Under the pieces are notes generated by a model that was not told the DNA's origin, did not search any database, and worked only from the letters and a program-made list of their open reading frames with translations. This document shows positions 1-11,683 of a stretch of 64,000 nt of DNA, piece by piece. The DNA is from Alnus glutinosa (taxonomy: Eukaryota > Streptophyta > Magnoliopsida > Fagales > Betulaceae), in NCBI RefSeq assembly GCF_958979055.1, contig NC_084890.1, positions 25,175,616 through 25,239,615 on the forward strand, read 5' to 3'. Both the position numbers and the translations under genes were made by a program. Each line of letters opens with the position of its first letter. Position 1 is the first letter of the stretch.

Positions 1-2340
1 AATCCTTATTAATGGGAACCCTCTTGGGTTGCAGGAGAAGAAAGGTTTTATGGCCATAAAACTCGACATGAGCAAGGCATACGACAAAGTTGAGTGGTTA
101 TTTCTTGAAGAAATCATGCGCAAACTGGGCTTCGCAAAGCAATGAATTGAATTGCTCATCATTTGTGTCAGATCGCCGACCTACACAGTCCTTATTAATG
201 GGAACTCTCTAGGTCTTATTTCTCCAACTAGAGGACTAAGGCAAGTGGATTCTTTGTCCCCTTACTTATTCCTTCTGTGTGCGGAGGGCTTGAGTTCCCT
301 TTTGTTGCAGGCAGTATTACAAGGGTGCCTATTTTCGCGAGAGATTTCTAGCTGAGCCACTTGTTTTTTGCCGACAACAACCTTCTCTTTTGTCGTGCTA
401 ACATTGTAGAATGGGGAAAGATACAACAATTGCAGCATATCTATGAACTAGCTACGGGGCAGAAGTTGAACACTGCAAAAACCTCCATTTTTTTTTTTAG
501 TCGAAATACTAGGAGGGAATTTAGAGATCATATCAGCTCCATAGTAGGGATTTCAGCTATGGCTAGTCATGAGAAATACTTGGGACTTCCAGCTTTAGTG
601 GGGATGTTCCAAAAACTAAACCTTTGCGGGCATATAGGGGTGAGTTTGCCAAAAATTGGATGGTTGGAAGGAAAAATTCCTTTCCCAAGCAGACAAGGAA
701 ATTCTCATAAAAGCTGTCATCCAAGCCATCTCCACGTATGGTATGAGTGTCTTCCGTTTGCCGAAGACATTGTTCAACAATCTAAATTCTTTGATGAACA
801 AATTCTGGTGGGGTTCACATCAAAATGCTAAAAAGAATTTAATGGATGAGTTGGGCAAAGATGGGATGACTAAAGCATAGTGGAGGGATGGGGTTCCGGG
901 ATTTGGAAGTTTTTAATTTTGCACTTCTTGCCAAACAAGGATGGCGGATCATCCAATTTCCCGATTCTTTGGTGGCAAAGATAATCCAAATGGAACTTTT
1001 TTGTGTGCTCAAGTGGGAAGGTGGCCTTCATATGCATGGAGGAGCATTTGTAAAGCCCGGAAGGTATTAGAGGAGGGTCTTGTTTGGAGAGTGGGGAACG
1101 GAGAGCAGATTCATATATATATATGAGCAGATTCAATCTCCGGTTAGAGTTTTGGCCTCTAATGCAAGAGTCTCGGCCCTCATTGACTCCAACATAGGTT
1201 GGTGGAATTTCCAGCTTATTCGATCTATCTTCAACCCGGTTGAAGCCGAAAACATATGCAGTATGGTGCTTAGCCCACACAGACAACCGGACAAAATGGT
1301 ATGGATGGGCTCTACTAATGGCTTATTCTTGGTCAAAAGTGCCTATCGCATGGAGAAGACAAGAAGGGAACAACAGGCTGGCGAGTGCACAACTGCCCTG
1401 GACCTACGTGACACTTGGAAGGCTTTATGGCACATACCGGTTCCAGCAGTGGTAACAAACTTCACTTGGAAGGTTTGTCACAACCTGCTCCCTACCAAAG
1501 ATAATCTTTACAAAAAGAATATCGTCCAAGACCCCTTATATATGTTCTTTATGTCAAGGTGTCTCCGAGTCCATTGATCACATATTGTGGAGCTGTCCCT
1601 CTTCGATGGCTGTTTGGCAGGAGGGCAGTAGACGGGTCCAGAAACTGGCTATCATGGTGAGTGATGCAGCAGTTGATGGAAAAGCTAGATGAAGAGGAAT
1701 TTATACTGGCGATCACAGTGGCTCCGCTGCTTTGGTTACGACGGAACACTCATGTTTTTGGGGGAGACTTCACTGCCCCTTCTCATTTGGTCAGTCGGTA
1801 GACAACTTCAAGCTAGCCAACCAGTTCAGTGAAAGAATGACAGGGGGACTGGTGCCACAAGGCCAAAGGTGCACGAAGCCTCCTACTGGGATAATGAAAC
1901 TAAACTGGGATGCAGCTTTGGATAGGAAAAATAACAAGATGGGAGTGGAAGCGATCGTGCAGGACAGTTCAGGAGAAGTCCTAGCAGCTTTATCCACGGT
2001 ATAGTCCCTTTTATTAATGATTCTGATGTTGCAGAGGCTGTGGCTGCATGGAAGGCTATGACATTTTGCTGTGAAATGGGATTTCAGCTTATGATTTTTG
2101 AAGGAGACTCTTTGAATATGGTCAATGCGCTGCGACAGGAAGCTCCTTACTGGAATATGTTTGGCCAGTTAATTAAAGATACTAAGATAAGGATACATAG
2201 TTTGCAGACATATGAAGTAAGACACTCGGCGGGATGCTAACAAAGCAGCCCACCGACTAGCCAAGTTAGCTATGTTGCAATTTTTAGATCAAGTTTGGTT
2301 GAAAGAATGTCCTTCCTTCATCTATAATCCACAAAATATA
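1..2340 (+). mobile_element. Decayed LINE (L1-type) ORF2 fragment, 5' end outside window
   Basis: Plus-strand reading gives reverse-transcriptase blocks ([13 protein letters not shown] near 225-280, then FADN at ~365-375 in place of the usual [FY]ADD), the post-RT linker (EKYLGLPAL near 570), and a C-terminal RNase H-like domain (LNWDAALDRKNNKMG near 1900-1945, NKAAHRLAKLA near 2235-2275). The frame changes several times and the RT aspartate pair is damaged, so this is a dead copy of a plant non-LTR retrotransposon. No poly(A) tail is visible at its 3' edge; recognisable sequence stops about 2340, immediately beside the stop codon of the cyclase gene on the other strand. The family call is from motif order; the exact clade is not determined. 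Confidence 0.85.
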
Positions 2341-2345
2341 TAGTT

Positions 2346-5300
2346 TTAAAGGGATTTGGTGGGCAGTGAAACATGATTACGATATTCCGCAAGTGCCCAC
2401 ATCGGGAAAGTATTCCTAAAAAGTGCATAGTGCAACATGCAATTCTTCAGAACGGCTCCGACGAGTTCCTGCCACAAATAAGCAGTAAAAAAAATTGATT
2501 ATGTATTAAATATTTTTCACATTTTTTAATGTTTGATGCATTTAAAAATTAAATATTCGTCAATAGAAACTATTTAAAAAGACAATGGAAAATAAAAGGT
2601 TTAAGGCGAAAAATACACCCCGCCCCTCTTTTTAATTTTTTTATGACCACGGCTTTTTCCCAAAAACATCTAAAATGCAAGCCGTTTATATATGTGGGTG
2701 TATGTGTGCACGATGGTGTTGCTATCTTTTAAGTAAATTAGCAAAACACGAAATCTTTGTTTATAAGCATTAATACATGATAATTTTTTTTATTATTATT
2801 TTCTTCATAAAAAATTAATCTATTCAGTCAATAAATTGATTTTTAGTTTTTCTCTGTTTTAGTGAAATAAAATTACTAATTATATGGGTTATATGAAAAT
2901 ATTATGATTTTTAGTGCGAATCAAACAACAGAATATTTTTAAGGATCACTTTCTAAGCATTAACCAAATACCCAGAAAATTGGTAGCTTTTGCAGAGAGC
3001 ATTTTTCTATTAGAAAACACTTTACGTCGAAACAAACACAGCCTAAGGATACTGCAGTTTGTATTACTAAAAGTCTAAAAGAGCGTTTTCCATCATATAC
3101 TTTTCCTCTTCCAATTTGTATTTTTAAAAGAAATACAGAATGGTACGGTACCTGTTGAGGGAAATCACCATTCTCCATTTGAGAATTGATCAACAGCTTT
3201 GCCGCACGATGAAGAGGAGTAGGGTCTCTCTCTGCCTATTATGACATAAAATTTAAATTTTAAATATTTTTGAAAAACATAAATGGAAAATTAGAATGAT
3301 TTGGGAATGAGTTAACTACAAAGTGCTTAAATTATGGAGTCACCTGCTGAGCATGAATTAGCCCCATCAAAGCCATCGCAGTTTGCACCAAATTTGTTCC
3401 TTCTAGAGGGATATATTCCTGTGAACCACGGACAAAAAAATATATTTATATTTTTGTTTTTGGAGAGGATAAAAGATTCAAATATGAGGATCCGTTTAAG
3501 TTTGCGATTTCAAAAAGTGCGATTTAAAATAACGATTTTAAAATGTGCGATTTGAAAAAGCAGATTTTCAACGTTTTCAAATCGCAATTTTTAAAAAAGC
3601 AGTTCCCAAATGATCTATGCTCTGCGATTTGGTTTAAAATCGCACTTATTGTCTATAAAATCGCAATCCCAAACGCACCCTGAGTCAAACATTACAACAT
3701 TGCAAATTTTCCTACAAGAAAAAATACAAGAGGCTTCTTTCAGCATTCAAGACCTCTTTGTAATTGCACCAACTAAATTTAGGGAAAACAAGTGCATAAG
3801 AAAGATTATTAGGACATGAAATTTAGGGGAAAATTTACTTACCTCTAAAGTATCGCGGGTTTTGCAATCATAATCTCGAATGATCAAAATTCTCATGTTT
3901 CAGCATTTTTTAATTTCAGCCATTTCGTTAGGATTTAAGGTTAAATCACATGGTAAATAGGTGAAATGTCTCTTGTACTCTTGTAAACTTCATAAAATTA
4001 CAAAGTTACCCTTAATTAAAAAAATTAGAAAGAAAAAACAAACCTAAATATGAAAATTTGAGATTATGATTGTAAAACCATACTTCGGGAGGATAAGTGA
4101 AGTTTGTTAAAGTATTGATTAAGTGATTAAATTTTCTCCTACCTATTAGCTTAAACTTTTAGGATAATTGGTGATTTAATATAGTATCAGAGCCAAAGGC
4201 CTTGAGTTCAAACCTTGACTCTATCATTTACCCCTCATTTTTCTATGGACAGAAATTTTCTACAAACTAGTTGGTAGAAACTCATGCAAACCAACATTTA
4301 AAAGCGACATGTGTCCTTTAAGCTATTAAAAACACATGTGAGAAGCACATGCAATTAAAAAAAACTTGTACTTCTTACATGCAATGGACACATGTAACTA
4401 TTATAAGTTGATTCATTCATCAAAAAAATTTAAGTTGATTTGTAGGAAATTTATGTACTTTTTCAATTATTTCACATGTTGAGCCTCACATATTAAAAAG
4501 GTAATTTGAGCTCACACGTGAGAGAGAGTATTAAAGTATTAATTAAGTAATTAAATTTACCTCTTTCTATCAGCTTAAACTTTTGGGGTAAGTGGTAATT
4601 TAACAAAGTTTTCCCTAAAATTTATTTAAGAAAAATAAATTTACCTTGTTTGGGCATGAAAGATAGCTCTCCCCCCAACCGCCATCTTCATTTTGTGTTT
4701 TGAGTAGAAATTGTACGCCTTTGCGCATAGCAAGAGAGTTATGATAAGTCTTGCCAGCAGCTTCTACCCCTTCGAGTGCAAACCAAGTTCCATATATGAA
4801 GCAAATTCCCCAATTTCCATACCTGCAAATTAGTGCTTTTTTCATGCTTCCTTGTGAAAAAATAGGGAAATGATTCAAACGAATTGAATCTAATAATTAG
4901 CCCAACAAATAAACATACCATGAACCATTAGGCATTTGTGTATCTTCAAGGTACTGTACAGCATTTGAGATGAAAATTTCGGTCTCTTTTTTCCTGTGCC
5001 CTGGATATAATTTCTTGAACAAAACTATTGCCTGTATTGCTGATGAAGTGCACTCAACATACCTAAATCACCAACTTTTCAGTCCTTAAGAAACTTACAA
5101 CATAAAGAATTGTTAGAAAGAAAAGGTGCAAAGTCTTACTCATGCTTCCATCAAGAAGCATCTCAGAGAATATATTGCTGGCTAAGGAATTAATAAGAAA
5201 TTATCATAAGAAATGTCAGCTAACCTAGATGCACTCTCAAAGTTTACCTTATGAGGGCATATGATTTGGTAAATTGGGATTTTTTGACTCATCTTCTATC

Positions 5301-7483
5301 TTGCTTTGGTTTTCCTGCTAAATTCATCAACTGGACTAGAGAATGTATCACCTCTTCTAGATTTTTCATTGCATTAAATGAATCCTTAGCAGGGTATTGC
5401 GAAGGGAGGAAGGGGTTGCGTCAAGGAGATTCTTTGTCTCCATATTTGTTTGTTCTTGCTATGGAGGTTTTTTCAAAGCAGATGGAAGAATATGTTGTTA
5501 AGAGAGCAGATTTCAAATTTCATTATAGATGTTCAAAGATGAGACTAACCCACTTGTACTTTGCAGATGATTTGTTAATCTTCTAGGAAGCAAGCTTAAT
5601 ATCTGTTAATGTCATTAAACAAGTGCTAAGTGAATTTGAAGATTTGACGAGGCTTAAAGCCAACCCAGATAAAAGTGTTAAATCACCACTTATTTAAAAA
5701 ACTTAGCCTGATAGGAAGAGGTAAATTTAATCATTTAATTAATACTTTAACACTCTCCCTCACGTGTGGGCTCAAACTCTCTTTTAATAGGTGAGGCACA
5801 ACACGTGAAATATTTTAATTAAAATGGGGGTGAATTGACGAAGACAGAGTTCGAACTCAGGATCTTTACTCTGATACTATGTTAAATCATCACTTATCTC
5901 AAAAGCTTAAGCTTATAAGAAGAGGTAGATTTAATCATTTAATCAATACTTTAACAAAAAAAACACCTTATTTTGTGCTAGGGCTTCGGACATGGTAAAG
6001 ACTTAGATGCTGACTAGTTTGTAGATGAAGCAAGGTCGCTTTCCAGTCCGATATCTAGGAGTTCCCTTGATTTCCACTAGACTCGGTGCTGCTAATTGTT
6101 CAGTTTTGTAGGAAAAAATCATGGGGAGAATTAATTCCTGGATTTCTAAGAAACTCTCTTTTGCGGGTAGGCTACAGTTGCTGAATTCCATCCTTTACAA
6201 TATCCAAGTGTATTGGACTGGGATATTTATCTTACCTAAGAAGATAATTAAAGCAATTGAACAAAAGTTTAACAGGTTTCTTTGGAATGAGAAGGATTAA
6301 GGGGCAGCTAAAGCTAAGTTGGCTTCGAATTCCTTGTGCTTTCCGAAGAGAGAAGGGGGTTTGGGGTTAAAGAAGATAGAAGAATGGAATCATGCTTCAA
6401 TTATGCGGCACATTTGGAATATTTTTACTAAGGCAGGATCTATATGGGTTGCTTGGATAAAGGAGTATATTTTAAGAGGGAAGAGCTTTTGGAAGATTGG
6501 AATCCCCCCAAAATAGCACTTGGAGTTGGAGGGAAATTTTAAAATTGAGGGATAGTGCTAGAAACTTTATAAAGTTTAAAGTAGGGATGAGAATGATATT
6601 CTCATGTGATTAGACTGGTGGCATCCTGCAGGTATTCTCTTTGAGAAGTATGGATTTCGTGAGATTGTTTGACTACAGGAGACAGATTGGTTAAATGGGG
6701 ATATAAAGGAGAACCTATCTGTGTTTTCTGTAGAAATGGTATTGAAAGCAAAGAAAATTTGTTTTTCAAATGTAGTTTCTGTGCAAGAATTTGGTGGGAA
6801 GGTATGAATAGATGTAATGTTCTTGATCCTCCAGATGATTGGGATGAGCTGGTAAAGCTAGGAAAGTAGAAATGAAAAAAGAAATCTCAACATGCTAACA
6901 TATGTAGACTGGTGCTGAGTGCTACAGTGTACAATATATGGAGGAACCGAAATGAATTCAAGTGTGGCAATCACCCTAAAACAGAGGAGCAAGCGTTGCA
7001 GAAAATTTGTTGGGAAGTTCAAACTCAAATGCTGAGGGAAGGCAGATTTAAGAACACGGAGAATGTTGTAATCTGCAGAAATTGGAGTACAAATGAAGAG
7101 GTTCGGGTTTGAATGGTGTAGATGTTGAAGAGCTTCATTGTTTTTCTGCAGAATAGTAGGAAAATTATGCAGTAGGTTGTGAAGGTTTCTTTTGGCCGAT
7201 TGGTTGCTATAGCTTGTGGCGATATAGCTGGTCCTGCTGCTGTATGTTGAAGCACTGGTAGTTTTAAGTAATGTCGGTGACGTGGTTTCTGTAGTTTGTT
7301 GAATCTCTGTAGCTGTTTCGCATAGAGCGCTGTTGCTGTATGTTTTATTACTGGTAAATGGTTGTATAGGGGGTTTTGGGGATATTAGTTTAGTTTGGCT
7401 TTGCTACTATGTGTAGTCTCTTTGTATGGTTTAGCTGTTTTGCTGAATTTGTTGTAATTGTTTGGTTGTTATGTATATTCAAA

Positions 7484-7515
<32 letters not shown>

Positions 7516-10500
7516 GAAAAAAGTCTTACTCATGCTCAGTGACAATGTCCTCAACAAATTCTGCAGGATTAACCAGCTGAAAAAAGAAAAAAAAGAAAAA
7601 AAAAAAAGAGAAGAACAAAGTAACAAAGAAAGAGAACACATTTGGTCAATCATTGCTAAAGATGCTGTCAAAAGAATAATATTGTAAAATATTTACACTA
7701 GGACTCTATGTGATGAAAGCATCTATCAAAGCTAAAATGGAAATTAAAGCAGGAGGGAAAAGGAAATATGGATACTTTCAGAGTCCTCGAGATGCAGTGA
7801 AAAAGAAAAAGAAAAAGAAAGAAGCTTTTAGAGCTCGTGGAATGATTATGTGTTGGTTTGAATGATTATTGCTCTTATCCTTCACAAATTTTGAATGCTC
7901 ATAGTGAGATTTTGCAGAGTAAGCATTGCATTATCAGACTGTGTGGTGTAGATGGCTTCCACTGGCTCTAACAATATATTGAAGCATTTACCTCTAACCA
8001 CGATGCCCCACCTGCTGGCTCCCAGCCTGTCACGCCACCGTTTTTACTCTGCAATAATTCATGAGATGGAGCCTCTAACAATAATATACTTCAAGAAGAA
8101 AGCAAACAAAAGTCTATCACCTTCCCAAATGGAATTAACGATCATGTAGATAGAAAATATTTAATCATGTGGATGGCCGTCGCACCGTCGTGCATGGGTT
8201 TTGGTTCTTTTGCATCATGGGGTGTAGATCTACTGTGTTTGGGTTCCTACCAGTGCAGGTGCTTCACCAGAGGCCTCGCCGTCGAATTCCGGCGTTCCCC
8301 GACATTAGCGCTGCTGCAGGTAGCCATCACGCGCCGTCCCGGCGCGCGTGACTGAGGGAGTTTTTTTGAAGATTGGGAGTAAGATCTACGATGTTGGAAA
8401 CCTCTTCACCGCACACGCGCCTCTCCGGAACCCCTTCTGGCTGGTTCCGCGCCGTCCGACGGGTTTTCCGGCAGATTCAGAGTCTTGCCGGAGCGATGGC
8501 ATCACGCACCGCCGCACGTGGTTCAATGCGCCTGTGCGCGTGGCGGCACGAGCCACCGCCTATAGTTTTTTTTTTTCCTTGTAACTGTTGCTTTTCTTTT
8601 GTATTTCGGGTTTGTTTTATATTTTGGGTTTGTTTTTCAGTTGTATTTTGGGTTTGTTTTGTATTTAGGTTGTTTTTCTACTGTTTTTTGGTTTTGTGGG
8701 AGGGCTATTCGGTTTCCTCGTGGGTTTTGAGGGTTTGTTCGGTTAGGGTGCTTTTGGGCAGCTTTGGCTGTTCCTTGTGGGCAAATTTGGGTGTTCCTTG
8801 TGGGTTATAGGGTTAGGTAGGTTGTGGCTGCTTCTTGTGGGTTTAAGGATTGGTCTTTGTGTTTAGAGTTTCATTGTATTACGGGGGGTTACTTTGTTTC
8901 TTGAGTTTTATTGTATTATGGGGGATTCTATTGTATCTTGGGTGTTTGATGGGGGGTTACTATATTGTATCTTGGGTTTTATTGTATTATGAGGGTTACT
9001 TTGTATCTTGGGTGTTTGATGGGAGGTTTCTATTGTTTCTTAGGTGTTTGTTGGGGGCTTTTTTGGTATTTTGAGTTTCATGTGGGTTTTGGGTGATGTG
9101 GGTATGTAGTTTCTTGTGGGTTTTCTTGAGTTTTTCTTATGAGCTAGCTGAGTTGCTCTTGTGTATACTTCATGTATACTTAGGGGCGCCTTACGCTTTT
9201 TTAATGAAATTTTCGTACTTATCAAAAATATATATATATATATATATATATTAAATCATGTGTGTGTGCAAACTCCTTAATTAGGGAGGCCTAAATTAGA
9301 GGTGTCAATTCGGGTTCGCGTGTCGGGTTCAGGTCATGGCAAAATATAAATATAAGACTAGATAGGCCAACCTTACCCCGTCCCATTTAATTAAACGAGT
9401 AAAACCCCTCAACCTTAACCTTCTAATTTTGCATTGGGTTTGTGGGTTATGTCAACAATTATCTGTCATTATGTCACTTGTCAAAATAACCTCAAATACT
9501 CAGTCGCAATGCAGTCAAATTCTTACTTGCAGAGAAAGTATGACATTGACCGAATCGTAGAACCGGTCAGGATCCATTTTCTCACCAACAATTTCTGATG
9601 GAAGCATAGATAGCAACAAACAACACTGAAATAAAAGAGAGTTCAATAAGCAATGCCTTTAAATGTGGATGAGGTTCAAGTCTTAAACAAATTCTAGTAG
9701 AACATAATTAGTTACCTTTAAACCTTCTGCAGTGCAATCACAAACTTGCCAACCTTGATCTTGTTCAGAGAAAGTCCATGCCCCTTTAGAAATGTGACGA
9801 AACATGCTTTTGAAGTCGCCAGAAGGATTATCCTTGACCTTACCAAATTTAAGGTGGATTAACAATCAAGGTAAATTGGAAATAAAAAGGACCTATGTTA
9901 AATCACTATTTATCCTAAAAGCTTAAGCGGATAATAATATGTAAATTTATTCATTTAATCAATACTTTAGCACTCCCCCTCACGTGTGAGTTCAAACTCC
10001 CTTTTAATTGGTGAGGCCCAACACGTAAAATATTTAATTAAAATGGGAGGTGAATAACAAAGATATGGTTCGAATTCAAGACCTCTGTTCTGATACCATG
10101 TTAAATCACCAGTTATCCCAAAAGTTTAAGCAGATAGGAAGAGGTAAATTTAATCATTTAATCAATACTTTAATAATCAAGTAAAAGCAAACTTGATGGT
10201 TAAAGTGAAGATCAGACGTTTAGGCATATAGATACATATGTATGTATTTAAATGATTATGTGAAAAACCTGGGATTTCTTTAAGAAGTCGTGTCCTTTCA
10301 TTAGTGTTTGTCCAATTTCATCACTGAGATCAATAGCAAGCAAAGCTTGGATGGAAAAACTAGCATCCCAAACCTGGCCAGCAGTATTCTGCATATGTAC
10401 AAACAGGAAGCAAGAAACTTTGGAACGCAACTCATTATTTAGTAAACTATTATATAATTGTTATACAATTGGGATGATGAGACAATGAAAATCAATCATT

Positions 10501-11640
10501 AGGGCTTTTTTTTTTCTTTTTTTTTTTTCTTTTTTTGTTTAAAAATAAAAAAATAAAAAAAAAATAAAAACTGTAATTTCACAAGATTCTATGATAGTTG
10601 TGAATAATATACACTAACCATCTTCATTCCATCTTCTGCAATCCATAAGAAATCATGTATCCTAGCAAGATGCTTCTTAAAGTAATCCCCATGTGGATCT
10701 TCAACCCAACAAGCGAGCATACATAATGGCTGTTCCAATGAAGTGCTATAAGAGTCTCAAAGTTATATATAACTGGATCAAATATCCTTCATAACTCCAT
10801 CTTCCTTTTATATAAAAATAGTGTTTGTTACCTTTGCCCCCCCTGAAATGGCAAGATACCGACAATTCTCATCTTCGTAATGAATGTGTTGCATCGCTAC
10901 TTGAAGAGCCTTATTTCTCAACTTGTTAAAAGGCCAACAAGTAAAAACAGGCTCAATGAGTATGTAAAGACTATCCCAAACTAAATCTTTCATCCAACTA
11001 TGAGAATAATAGCGATCCTCCTACATACATAAACAATTTCACAATCATTTTCTTGTAGATAATTAAGTTTTTAAAGATAATGAATATGTTCTATAATGGT
11101 ATGCAAAGCTTTCCTAACGAGCAAGAAAAATCAAGATGTTACAATCCTAAGTGCCCCACATCAATTATGTACAATCTTAACAACGTGTATATAAGCTCTT
11201 GAGCACTTTCTCCTTACAAGCCGGTTTTCAAGGGTGAGTTCTACTAAAGGATCGTAACAGAAGATGAACTCACCTTCGCACATAAGTGGCGTGCTCTCCA
11301 CCAATTAATATTGTCGTAAGGTTGAATGTAGAGCTCTTCTCTCAATTGTAAAATGAGAGGTGTTATAGGGCCAACAAACCTCTTCCCGTACAAGTATGAC
11401 ATAGGAAAATAAGGTATCCGAAGAAGGCAGCACAATTTTGCTGCATATATGGGATATGAAATAAGAAATTAAGTGAATGCTAACAATCGGAAAGGCTATT
11501 TTAGTATGAGCCAATTTCCAATACCAAAATGGGGAAAGTAAAAGCTTGCCAGTTCTTGGTGCATTTTGATATTAGTAATGTTTGATTAAATGGGGTAATT
11601 TTTTATATTTAATTATTATCAATTTAACCAACACTAATGC

Positions 11641-11683
<43 letters not shown>

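Noticed and set aside
7390..7687. ORFs on both strands rich in Lys/Glu or Phe/Ser
   Set aside because: They translate the AAG-rich LINE tail and neighbouring A-rich DNA; only 7530-7576 is a real (cyclase) exon.
8348..9074. Hydrophobic Phe/Val/Leu/Gly-rich ORFs that could look like membrane proteins
   Set aside because: They come from the G/T-rich tattttgggtttg repeat inside a transposable element, in several frames at once.
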